From contig OZ231126.1 in the NCBI GenBank assembly GCA_965153355.1, positions 96,472,001 to 96,536,000 of the forward strand: DNA of 64,000 nt. The letters run 5' to 3'. The notes under the pieces are model-generated. The model did not search any database and was not told the DNA's origin. It saw only the letters and a list, made by a program, of their open reading frames with translations. Position numbers and translations under genes: made by a program. This DNA is from Flaccisagitta enflata. Its lineage: Eukaryota > Chaetognatha > Sagittoidea > Aphragmophora. Shown here in pieces: positions 10,534 through 39,023 of the stretch. The first letter of the stretch is position 1. Each line of letters opens with the position of its first letter.

Positions 10534-11142
10534 AACAGGTCGCCCAAGGGCAATATGTGGTCATGTGGTTGAGTGATTGTGAGTTGGAACGAGGGGAAGC
10601 AGGGCAGCGGCCCCAAAGGGGACGAAGTCCTGTAGAACACAGGGGGACTTTTGTTCGTCCTGCCTGAAGAAGTGGAAGAGATGTTTTAGAGGGTTGACTG
10701 AAGGCCTTCAAGACCCTAAACTGATGTCTAAGAAGGCCGATATAAGGTCTGAGAATGCAATTGGAAGCTTGAGAGGGCTGATATGAGGCCTAAGAGAGCT
10801 AGATTAAGGCTTGAAAGGTCAGAGGATTGATTTGAAGCCTGAGAGCAATAGAGGCTTAGATGGCTGATTTGAGGCCTGAGAGGCCTAATATGAGGCCTGA
10901 GAGGCCTGGTTCAATGCCTGAGAATTTGGATTTTAGGCCTAAGAGGCCTAATTTGAGGCTTCAGAGGCCAGGTTTGAGGCCTGAGAGGCCAGATTTGAGG
11001 CTTGAGAGGCCAGATTTGAGGCCTGAGAGGGGGGGGACGAACAGAGAGGGGGAGACAAACAAACGAATGGACGAACGGATGGACGAATGAATGAAAGTCC
11101 CCCTGTGTTTTACAGGACTTCGTCCCCTTCGGGGCCGCTGCC
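10534..11142 (-). repeat. G-family foldback copy, complete, reverse orientation
   Basis: It begins CAGGTCGCCCAAGGGCAATA, the reversed family tail. Then come GGGCAGCGGCCCCAAAGGGG, a 21-bp array (about 10690-11030), and the inverted arm with CTTCGTCCCCTTCGGGGCCG ending CTGCCCAAAAAG. Confidence 0.8.
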
Positions 11143-11280
11143 CAAAAAGCTCATTTATCCACTTTTCAACTCGATCACCACGGACTAAACAACGGACTGA
11201 ACAACAGACAGATGGACCGACAGACACACCGAAGGATAGACGGACAAAGCCTCTTTTAGAGTTGCGTGTCCGCAACAAAA
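11143..11280 (+). mobile_element. HINE-like element, subfamily d (5' truncated)
   Basis: CACTTTTCAACTCGATCACC, then a (GGAC/GACC) core, then TAGAGTTGCGTGTCCGCAAC. The terminal hairpin is GTTGCG-TGTC-CGCAAC. The AACAAGG start is missing. Confidence 0.7.
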
Positions 11281-11371
11281 AGGTGAAAAAAAATCAGAAA
11301 TAATTTTGCTTTCAAATTCCAATGCGGGGTTTAAACCGTAACACTGGCCCAAGCCCCAAAGAGGGCCTCAC

Positions 11372-29240
<17,869 letters not shown>

Positions 29241-29245
29241 CTGGA

Positions 29246-29398
29246 ATGAGTGAATGAATGAATGAATGAATGAATGAATGAATGAATGAATGAATGAATG
29301 AATGAATGAATGAATGAATGAATGAATGAATGAATGAATGAATGAATGAATGAATGAATGAATGAATGAATGAATGAATGAATGAATGAATGAATGAA
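29246..29398. repeat. (GAAT)n microsatellite at the exon 2 acceptor
   Basis: About 38 GAAT units. On the gene strand the (ATTC)n runs into the acceptor CACTCATTCCAG of gene B exon 2. Confidence 0.95.
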
Positions 29399-29475
29399 GG
29401 AATGTTTTAATGGGATGGTGTTGAACATGAACAGTGAACCGTCCAGAGCTTCCATTTCCATCCATCAAATAATTG

Positions 29476-29478
<3 letters not shown>

Positions 29479-29516
<38 letters not shown>
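29479..29516. repeat. (GA)n microsatellite
   Basis: About 18 GA units. Confidence 0.9.
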
Positions 29517-29534
29517 AGTCACAAAAGAATCGCA

Positions 29535-29645
29535 CTTGGTCAGCGCTTCCCGATGCCCTGCGTGGAGTAATCAAGTGAAGTGGAAAAAGAGCAGGGCAAT
29601 CTCAAAGTATCGATGTCCTGTAAGACACAGGAATGAATTTTAAGG
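29535..29645 (-). repeat. G-family head fragment
   Basis: GGTCAGCGCTTCCCGATGCC, CAGGGCAATCTCAAAG and GATGTCCTGTAAGACACAGG: head and one arm without array. Confidence 0.6.
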
Positions 29646-30579
29646 CATCCTGATGGGGGAATATTTCTGTCCTAATATGACTGGTCTACACTGCGAACCA
29701 TAAAAAAGGAAACAGCTGTTCTATAAGATATTTCTCATGAAAAATATGAGTTTTTGGTATTTTTTTTCTGAGATATGGAAAGAGTGTCATCAAAAGAAGC
29801 CAATGTCACAAATCCCACGAGATTATATCAATTAGTTAAGATTTTATGGTCAAAAGAAGATATGGTATCAGAATCTGTGCATGAACAGTGAATTTTTCAA
29901 AAGAGATATAAAAAAAGGGATCTTTTTTATTTGATTTTTATCCTTTGCGGTACAGGAAATCAATTGATATCATAGACCATTTGAAAGATATTCGAAAGAG
30001 CTTTCATTTGCCGCTAATCTCACATTCTTAGCTCAATTCGTTTAGACACAGTAAGGAAATGACTGGAGAGTATTGATTATCAAGTTTGAAATAGCACATA
30101 ACCAAAATGTACCCATATAACTTTAAACTAATGCCATTTCCAAACGAGTAAAGCTAGGAGGCTGGGATTGGTCTAGAATGAAAGATCTTTTGAAGATCTT
30201 TCAAATGGTCACTGATTTTGTTTACTTTCCTCTATTTAAACGTGGATATTATAAGGGGGGGAAAGATCCCTCCTTTTTTAAATTTGTGTGATGAAAAAAT
30301 TCTTTCTTTTGTCAATCATAAAAAGGCTTAAATCAAGTGAAAATCTATCAAAATCCATGACATTGCAAAAGCCTTTGAAAAAATCTGTCATTTGAGCTGT
30401 TTCTGGAGTTACTAGCTCAATTTATTTAGAAATTACAACAGTTTTACTAAAATTTTTCCTCTATAAACTATAGCGTTCGCAAAAGCAGTGGATTTTTTTT
30501 CTGCTAGCAGAAACCAGAAAAAATATTTTTCTGCTAGCACTGCTAGCAGTAAAGAGCAGTATTACATGTATGTATAAAC

Positions 30580-30715
30580 TAGGGATGTGGAAGCGGTTGA
30601 TTTTAGTGCCGCTTCCACCGCTTCCGCTTCCGCTTCCGCTTCCATTTTGTAGTACAAATATTAGTAGCTATCCCATCCTCCAAAACGGAAGCGGTCTATC
30701 GCTTCCACATCCCTA
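30580..30715. mobile_element. hAT MITE, 136 bp, nested in the hAT element
   Basis: TIRs TAGGGATGTGGAAGCG and CGCTTCCACATCCCTA; target duplication GTATAAAC at 30572-30579 and 30716-30723. The interior has (CGCTTC)n. Confidence 0.92.
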
Positions 30716-30823
30716 GTATAAACTAACTGTTATATGTTTTTACCAACCCAAAATGGTTAAAAACTACCAAAGAAGAGAAAGTGTAAGGGACTTTTAACAC
30801 ATTTGCATCAAACAAGGCAGCAA

Positions 30824-30950
30824 CAAGGCCAGATACACGACACCACAGTCCTGGATGGCTGGGCAGGGACAGCAATGCAAAAAAAACACACATAATTCAA
30901 CAGTGTTACAAACCAAGGGACCGAGGGACAGACCAACCATCCTGTGTCTG
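30824..30950 (+). mobile_element. HINE-like 5' fragment
   Basis: AACAAGGCCAGATACACGAC, AGTCCTGGATGGCTGGGCAG and GGGACCGAGGGACAGACC. The 3' hairpin is not recognisable. Confidence 0.55.
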
Positions 30951-32056
30951 TGAAAAAAAAATTGAATGTAAAGATGGATGTTTCAGGAAGGAGTTTCAGT
31001 ATCTTACCATCATTGGTTTATGAAAAGCATGAGAAGGTGCCCTGATGGATGAGGTCTCTATCGGGCTGCCATATTCATCAGGTTCTTTCTAGTGATCTGC
31101 ACATCTCAAGAATGGACAGAAATTGGTTACCCATTTCAAAACGACACACAACTTTTTGATTTCTCATGATAATCTCTGCAGTGGGAGTATTTTCTGAGAA
31201 TGGTTGGTATTTAAACACCTATAAGAGCTCCTAAGGCTCTTGTCCTCTTATTAGGTAGTTCTGCTTGTAATGTTATCCAACTTTCATGAGAATCACTTGA
31301 TTTTTAATGAATAATGATGGAGGAAGCCTAGATGCCAACATTTTTGGATGTCATATTGTATGAATTACTATATCAGCAATCTTTGCAATAAGCATCCCAG
31401 CTGCGCTAGATGTACATTCTGCCTCTATCAGAGTTGTTGTAGGTTTAGCTGGAAAAGGCCTTTAAAGCTACTTATTTAAAGGTAATTTTGTAAAGTTTTT
31501 AGTCCATTAGATATTTCCAATTTCCCATATCTCTTTGATTCTGGCTGTATCCCATCAGTTCCAGGTAGTTGTCATGAACAGCCTTTACATATATTTACAT
31601 TGAATTAACATTTTTTATGATTTTTATTTCATCCAAATCAAAATAGAGAACAAAAGAATTTTTTGTAGATCTTTGACATGGATTTTCACCGGAAGACTTG
31701 ACAGAAAAGCATAGAAGTATTAAAATTTTGACTGCTTCTTACTGCTAGCAGCTGAAAATTTTCTGCTAGCAGAGCAGTTTCAAATTTCTGCTAGCAGCTC
31801 TGCTAGCAAATTGCCTGCTCGTGCGAACACTAATAAACTATGAAAGAAAATCTATTGTTTTCCCACTTAGGTTTTGAATCATTTGCATTCATTTTAACAT
31901 AAAATCCAAATAAATTGATCAAATTTGATGGGACTGGTGGCAAATTGTTCATTTTTTGATGCTCTTTAAAACGCTAATGAATAACAATTTGATTTGTTGA
32001 ATCTAAACCATGTAAAATTAGAATGAAAGTTGTTTCGTTTTTTATGAGTCGCACTG

Positions 32057-32395
32057 TATGTCATTGAAGGCGAATTTGAGGTCTGGAGAGCCGAGTAGTC
32101 CGTAGTCCATACTCATGAAAGAGTGCAAAAGGCAGCCTAGGCTTATAATTTTCTAATTTCCCGTTGCTATCTCATCGCCTCTCTTTCTTGAACGGACCGG
32201 AACTTGTCACTTGGTTAAGCGATAGTTCCTGGGGAACTTGGGACAGTTTTACGAGAAAGTCACGGAAAACATTTCCGTTACGCATTTGGATTTTTTTTTT
32301 TCGATTCCGTTGCGACTTCGTTATGTATGAGGTCATTAGTTTTGGTTTGTCCGTTGATCTATCCGTCGGTTGGTCCTACTAACCTTAGCCATTTT
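32057..32395. other. Unassigned sequence
   Basis: No supported feature. There is a short GGTT-type word at 32355-32370. Confidence 0.35.
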
Positions 32396-32624
32396 TAGTC
32401 GCGGACACGCAACTCTATAAGAGGCTTTGTCCGTCCGTCGGTCGGTCGGTCGGTTGGTCGGTTGGTCGGTTGGTCGGTTGGTTGGTTGGTTGGTTGGTTG
32501 GTTGGTTGGTTGGTTGGTTGGTTGGTTGGTCCGTAGAGGTGATTGAGTCGAAAAGTGGGAAAACGCGCATTTCCGCCCCTGCCCACCCGTCCGCAACTGG
32601 TGGCCGTGTATCCGGACTTGTTCA
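32396..32624 (-). mobile_element. HINE-like element, subfamily d, complete, with (GGTT)n core
   Basis: Plus strand: TTTAGTCGCGGACACGCAAC hairpin, (GGTC/GGTT)n (32436-32530), GAGTCGAAAAGTGGGAAAAC, CCCGTCCGCAACTGGTGGCC, GTATCCGGACTTGTT. It sits directly against the RT fragment. Confidence 0.85.
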
Positions 32625-33214
32625 CATATATCCAAGCCTGTGCAAAGTATTGCAAAGAATTCGGACTTACATTCAATACCAGCAAATCTAAGATTCTAGT
32701 CTTTTCAAAGAAAGAAGTGGACAATCAAAGCTTGGCTCCCATACTCCTCAATGGGCGTGAAATTGAATACGTCAACTCTATCACATATTTGGGCACCACG
32801 ATTGTGAACAAAAAAGGCATTTCCTTCTCGTCTACAAATGACTTATCCAAGTTTTACCGGGCATCCAATTCTCTACTGAGAGCAGTGAACAAACCAAGTG
32901 AGGAAGTCATGATGCAGCTTCTATACTCATGCTGCATACCCATACTCTCATACGCCTCTGCCGTAAAGGATTACCCATCTCGCCAAATGCAAGACTGTTG
33001 CACCGCCATGAATGATGCTCTCCGTCTGCTATTTGGGTTCAATCGGTGGGAGAGTGTTAGATCTCTCCGAGAGTCATTTGGATATAAATCCTTAGTTGAG
33101 ATTTTTCATGCATCCAAAAGGAAATTTGAGGCTTCTCTCCTGACTCATCATAATCCCGTTGTGTCTCATATCGCTCGGAGTATAAAAATTGAGCTTGAAC
33201 GCGATCAGAACTAA
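32625..33214 (+). pseudogene. Non-LTR retrotransposon reverse transcriptase, C-terminal part (5'-truncated)
   Basis: The frame begins at the end of the preceding HINE and runs 196 codons to a stop at 33214. It reads [56 protein letters not shown]. This is the segment just after the catalytic (Y/F)xDD block and the thumb of CR1/Jockey/RTE-type reverse transcriptases, with the conserved -N-x-x-K-(T/S)-x-(V/I)-L- and YLG motifs. The catalytic Asp pair itself is absent, so it cannot act. Untranslated sequence follows to about 33535, ending AATTAAAAGAACATATATAT, a plausible element tail. Confidence 0.8.
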
Positions 33215-33540
33215 TATCAGTTCCTTTTGCCATGTTATACACTTTTTTTTTTCTCTCCTATTTTGATTGATTTATGTATTTTGACGTTGTTAATGGATCT
33301 GTCGCCATATATATTCTACGTCACATAGCACGTAATCTCTCACGTGAGCGGGTTGTGATTTATTGTTTTTGGATCTCTATTTATTCATTTTTCTCTTACG
33401 TATGGTCATATTCAAAAGCTGAACTACATCGTTGTGCATTGCACCTGAAATTGTTATCTTCCTACTTAGTAGTTTATAGTTGAGCGTTGAATTGTGTGTT
33501 TCTGTTTCTTATTTGATGACGAATTAAAAGAACATATATA
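33215..33540 (+). other. 3' untranslated tail of the RT fragment
   Basis: AT-rich, ends with GACGAATTAAAAGAACATAT and a short TA repeat. Confidence 0.5.
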
Positions 33541-34613
33541 TACATTCGTAACTCATTCATTTTTTTTAACTCATTCATTTTCAAATTGTTTTGTTCGTTT
33601 GTTCTTCAGAAGTTAGTTTTCAATCATCAAGGTGAACTTATTGGTCGCTTCCTAGCGCTTAGTAAGTGTCCATCCAAAGGTCTACTCATCCGAGAATCTG
33701 TTCCTTCGAACAAAGATAGGTAACGCAAGATTTTGAATGACACTAACACGCCTCTCAAAATTAAACGTACTGGGAAAGTGATCAAAATTGAGAGTAAAAA
33801 TGCATTGAGAGGGCTGAAATTTGACACAGAGAAAGCTAAAACATGTTAATTTCTCAAACCGAGGCCAAATAGAGCATTTGCACCAGTGTGTGGCCTTGAT
33901 TGTGTGTTATGTCAAACTGGTGGTGGAAGATTTTGACTGATTTTGACAAGAAATCTTTTTAGGAGGAGACGCCATAGACTTTTTCATTTTTTTTCCATAT
34001 GAGTGGGGAGAAAACCGCCCTTCCCGAGTTGTTATATAGCTTCAAAGGCTCTCATCCTTTAGTAAAGTGGGGTTGAGTAGTAATGTTGTCCAACTTTCAT
34101 AACTACCAAGTAACAATGACGCATTGGATATACAGAATAACCACACAAGGTGTGTGAATCCCTTGCAAATGAGTTGGTTTCACCGGTGAAATTGGAACTT
34201 CCATCAGAAATACATTAGCATGATATCAATCAAATAGAGAGAAAACGAGCCATTGGTTAACATTTGTTGGACAATTTTTGCATAACCCTGCTGGAAATTA
34301 CACACTTTAAAGTTACCTTTTAACTCAGACTCTTAATTAGTGATTTATTAAGCATTTACAGACTTGCTCTTATCCCAGTTCGCCTAATTTTGAGAGGGGT
34401 GTTAAATCGACCAAAATAGTTCTGAGCATTACTGTTACAGCCTCGTCACATTACAGCCCAGATAACCATCCCTACCCACCCGCATTACCGCCCCAGCCCA
34501 CGCACGAGCGACTACTTTTTGCTCGGCACCCGACCTTTTCAGATTCATCCATCCATCTCTATGAGCGGGTATGGCTGTTGGTAGGTAATACTAAGTAGGT
34601 CTATCCTTTGGTA
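33541..34613. other. Unassigned sequence with a shared tail motif
   Basis: At 34037-34104 AGCTTCAAAGGCTCTCATCC and TAATGTTGTCCAACTTTCAT match the end portions of repeats at 23.56-23.61 kb and 31.22-31.29 kb. A partial subfamily-c HINE word (CATCTCTATGAGCGGGT) occurs at about 34554. No gene is seen. Confidence 0.45.
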
Positions 34614-35024
34614 CTACGCGAATCAAAAAAAAAGCCGCACCCTTTTATAGCTGAATAGAAGAGACACAAAAAATTAGTTTGAACTTTTTTTATTCAACTG
34701 ATTTTACAGAATTTTGAATTTTCTTTCATTCTAGACCAACCCCAGGTCTGTATCTCAAACCGTTTAGGAGATAGAGCTTGCTAAAGTTAACCTCTTTTTT
34801 GCAAAAATGCTCATTTTTCAATAGGAATGCAAAACTGAAAGTGGCAATATTTTTACTCTTTTTAATGCCATTTCTAAACGAATAAAGCTAGAAATACCAG
34901 ATTGGAGCCAAATGAAAGATCTTTTTAAGATCTTCAAAATGGTCTAAGATTTTGTTTAATTATCTTAAAATTTAGTATGATAAATTGTCATTTAAAAGTG
35001 CGGCTTTTTTTTTGATTCGCGTAG
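34614..35024. mobile_element. TA-flanked MITE, 411 bp
   Basis: TIRs CTACGCGAATCAAAAAAAAA/GCCGCAC and GTGCGGC/TTTTTTTTTGATTCGCGTAG, near-perfect over about 27 bp, flanked by TA. Confidence 0.9.
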
Positions 35025-35488
35025 TAGAGCAAAGAAGTTTGACGTTATATTGAGGGGATACGCTAGATTCTATCATCTCTCATCTATCATATTATTGTAT
35101 TGTATCTATCATTCTATCTAAAAAGGACACATCTACAAGACATCTCTTGGCCTTGTTACAACTTCTGTTCAAAATCTATCCTTCGTCTATTTTCCATTCT
35201 CCTCTGTGATCTGTCTCTCTTTCTGCCTATCAGCATGTTTGATTGTTTGTGTGCTCGTTATTCCATCAGTTCACAACAGTTTTTCTGTCTAGCTGTCTAT
35301 CTTTCTGTCCTGCTGCCTGTTTGTCTATCTGTCTATGCCTTTAATTGTCTCCAATTTGGCTATCTTGGTCTTTAGAGTAGATGTCGTCAGACTTGAATAT
35401 ACGGAGGAACTCACAACTGGAATTTCCCATTCTAGACGACACTTGCTGTATTTCCTGCCTCCTCCTTTGTTTTCTATACGTCCGTCTT
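35025..35488. other. Unassigned sequence with CTATC/TGTCT repeats
   Basis: Degenerate pyrimidine repeats and a subfamily-c-like tail (AGACATCTCTTGGCCTTGTT, about 35137-35156, minus orientation). No gene is seen. Confidence 0.45.
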
Positions 35489-35610
35489 TTTAGGTGCGAC
35501 AAAGCACCTCTATAACTGGCTCTGTCCGTCTGTCGGTCTGTCGGTCGGTCTGTAACACATTCGTTCCACGATCAACACGTCGCACCTTATTGGCCTACTT
35601 GGCCTTGTTT
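35489..35610 (-). mobile_element. HINE-like element, subfamily b, complete
   Basis: Plus strand: TTTAGGTGCGACAAAGCACC hairpin, CTGTCGGTCTGTCGGTCGGT core, ACACGTCGCACCTTATTGGC, CTACTTGGCCTTGTT. Confidence 0.85.
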
Positions 35611-35819
35611 GTTTAGTAGCCTGTCTTACCATTCTATTCCCATCTTACTTTTCACATTCATTACCCGTTCTCAGCGATCGCAATGCCACAACTGGAAGAA
35701 AATTTCCAAGAAGGAAATTTTTTTCAACTTGAAATCCTCGAATTCCCATCGCGGAACCTGGAAAAGACAAAACATTTTTTTTCTTTTTGTATGTTTTTTT
35801 GTTTATTTGGGTTTTCAAT

Positions 35820-35989
35820 GCAATGCAATAACCCGCTATGTCCGTTGGTCCGTCCGTCACGCTTTGCCATTTTGGCGTTTATGGGCAGTTTTTGCATTGT
35901 TGCTCCTGTCCAAGTGCTTGGGTTAACCTTTTTATCACTGCCCCTGCCCACTCGCACGCGTATTCGGTAGCCGTGTATCCGGCCTTGTT
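35820..35989 (-). mobile_element. HINE-like element, subfamily a (hairpin end eroded)
   Basis: AACCCGCTATGTCCGTTGGT, CCTGCCCACTCGCACGCG, GGTAGCCGTGTATCCGGCCT then TGTT. The terminal palindrome is missing. Confidence 0.72.
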
Positions 35990-36036
35990 TTAGTCTCGGT
36001 TCAGATTTGAGATCTTTTCTCTACATCAAAATAGAT

Positions 36037-36580
<544 letters not shown>

Positions 36581-36590
36581 TTTGTTTATT

Positions 36591-36600
36591 CTTTTTTTTT

Positions 36601-36639
<39 letters not shown>

Positions 36640-36812
36640 CATTTTCCCCTTTATTCCATTTTTCCCTTTTGGGCAGCGGCCCCGAAGGAATCGATGACCT
36701 ATGCTTTCACGAAAATGGGGAATTTTCTACTCCTCCTCCTTCTCCTCCGTCCGTCTCCCCCCCCCCCCGACTCAAATCCTAGCCTTGAGGCACAAATCCT
36801 AGTCTCGAGTCC
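36591..36812 (+). repeat. Poly-T tract and G-family fragment
   Basis: A T-run of about 36 bp (36604-36639), then GGGCAGCGGCCCCGAAGGAA, TGACCTATGCTTTCACGAAA and a single diverged 21-bp unit. The right arm is missing. Confidence 0.7.
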
Positions 36813-37687
36813 CAGTTGGATATATTGTGACTCCAATAAAACGAACCTATGTTGTCTTGTATTTTTTGTTGCGCTGGCTGCGATAATGGCCGCTCGTTGG
36901 AAACCGCATCGGAATTTGCCAACGTTAAATCTGCTCTTTTGTCAAAATTCTTCTCTCGATTTGTTTCCCTTTTGTCATTTTTTTGTGTGCATGATGGAAC
37001 GTTGGATTTCCAATCGCAAATGACTTCATTCCAGGCCAAACCTGTTAAGATTAAATACATGTGAAGCGTTATTTTCAGCAGTTTAGTTTGTGACTTTTGT
37101 CACCATGTTCTTTGTTTTGCTTTAAGTTCACCCTCACACATGGCCCTGACCCCATCCACTACCCCTCCGCTGCTTTTTCTCTGATTATTTTTTTGGATCG
37201 AGACGTATTCGTGGAAGACATACACTGGACAGCGTTCATGGTTTCCCGATTTAAGTGTCTTTACCTTTGGTTCAAATTTAGCTCCGAGAACATTCATTTT
37301 AAGCGGTAGCATGATGTCACCCCTACGTAGGTTCAAGACGTTTTGTACCATACCTTGTGGACATTGTCCCTGCTCATTTCCGGACGGTGAGCAAATCCAA
37401 TATTTGGTACAATCATCTTGATCGGGAAAAAGACCCCACTCTCCATCTGTACACGGTTGGGCTCTAATCGTCGCCTTCACTTCGGGGATTCTCTCTTAGA
37501 AAAAAATAAAAAAGACATTCAAAAAGATAAAACGGATGAAAAATTCAAAAAGAAAGGGGGGGGGGGCAAAAGGAATAGAAAGAATTTGAACCAAATTTCT
37601 TTTGGATTTTACATATGTGTATATATTCAAATAAGGGTAAATATACATTTCCTTCTCCCCCCACCAGGTCTTTCATCCTATTTGCAA

Positions 37688-37783
<96 letters not shown>

Positions 37784-38976
37784 GTCGGACTTCATTGGAA
37801 CCGTTTCGAGAAATCCTCCTAATGTACACAGATAACTGTCCTTCGCACTCACTTGTCAACTCTTTAAATTAGGTTTTCTTCTTTCGTTACAATGAGAAGA
37901 TAAATGCATTTTGTTGCTTCGTCTTTTTTTTTAATGCAATTTTTAGTCGCGTGAACGCGACTCTAGAAGCCGCTATGTCGGTCGGTCTGTTGGTCGGTTG
38001 GTCCGTCGGTCTGTCACGTCACATTTTTGAAATATAGCTTAAATGACATAACAGTGATTTGGTCGTAACTAGCCAGCTCTATTTTATGAGTATCATGTAA
38101 TCAAACCCAGTGCGATTTAGCTGTTGATAAAACTATTTTTTTTAGATTTTGTTACTTAGGCTCGTAGAAAATTCTGGGCTCACCTGTGGCTGCATAGCAA
38201 GATGTTTGCTCATCATGAAACATAAATCGTAATCAAAGGTGAAGCACTATGTCTCAAGACAAGCTAGAGGAATGCCCGTCTTTTATTGTTTCTCTGGGTG
38301 AAATGCTTGAGAGACAGACACACTGACATACAAAATGACAGTGTCTTTATGAAAGCATCCTATGATATTCTTAGTACTTTTGAACAGTATTCAAACAACT
38401 GCTGACCCAAAAACCCACATAATTTGCGATAAATACATAAGAAATGATTGCTGAAATCTGTAGTCCTCATATTTTACTATTTTATGTGAACTAAAGTAGC
38501 TTTAATTCATTAAAGAGAGAAAAAAAAAAGAGAAAATGGAAAGTAAACCAAAAAATACGGTTCTTTCACCGAGATGTCTTCATTTTAAAGGAGCTTAAGG
38601 GTACTTTAGAGCACCTAAAGGTACTGTAGGGTACTTTAGGGTACTTAAGGGTACTATAGGTATAAAGGGTACTTTAGGGTACTTTTAGTACTTTATTTCA
38701 ATTTATTAACTTTATTACCTTTACCTTTAATACCTTTACCTTTGCCTTTACTACCTTTACCTTAATTATCTTTACCTTTATTACGTTTATTACCTTTATC
38801 ACGTTTATTACCTTTATTACCTTTATTACCTTTATTACCTTTATTACCACGCGACTAAGGTTTGTTGACCTTGTTCAAATCAGTTCCGGTCTAGAAAAGA
38901 ACTCTTGATGTAAGAAAAGGTCTGTCGGTTCGTTTGAAAACCTTCAAACCATCACACCTGAAAACATTACCACACG

Positions 38977-39023
<47 letters not shown>

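Larger units (their letters stand above)
30471..31832. mobile_element. hAT-type element (TAGYGTTCGCA ends), nested
   Basis: Ends TAGCGTTCGCAAAAGCAG and CTGCTCGTGCGAACACTA. The 8-bp target duplication ATAAACTA is present on both sides (30463-30470, 31833-31840). Sub-terminal CTGCTAGCAG repeats occur at both ends, as often seen in hAT elements. No transposase is intact. Confidence 0.87.
29689..32056. mobile_element. 2.4-kb TA-flanked TIR element
   Basis: Ends CACTGCGAACCATAAAAAAG/GAAAC and GTTTCGTTTTTTATGAGTCG/CACTG with TA on both sides. It belongs to the same end-sequence group as 14773 and 22652. A 1.36-kb hAT element is inserted in it, so the original element is only about 1 kb. Confidence 0.8.

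Noticed and set aside
33627-33960. Possible protein-coding fragment (plus strand, CGLDCVLC)
   Set aside because: Frames are interrupted and I could not assign a family with confidence. Left as unassigned sequence.
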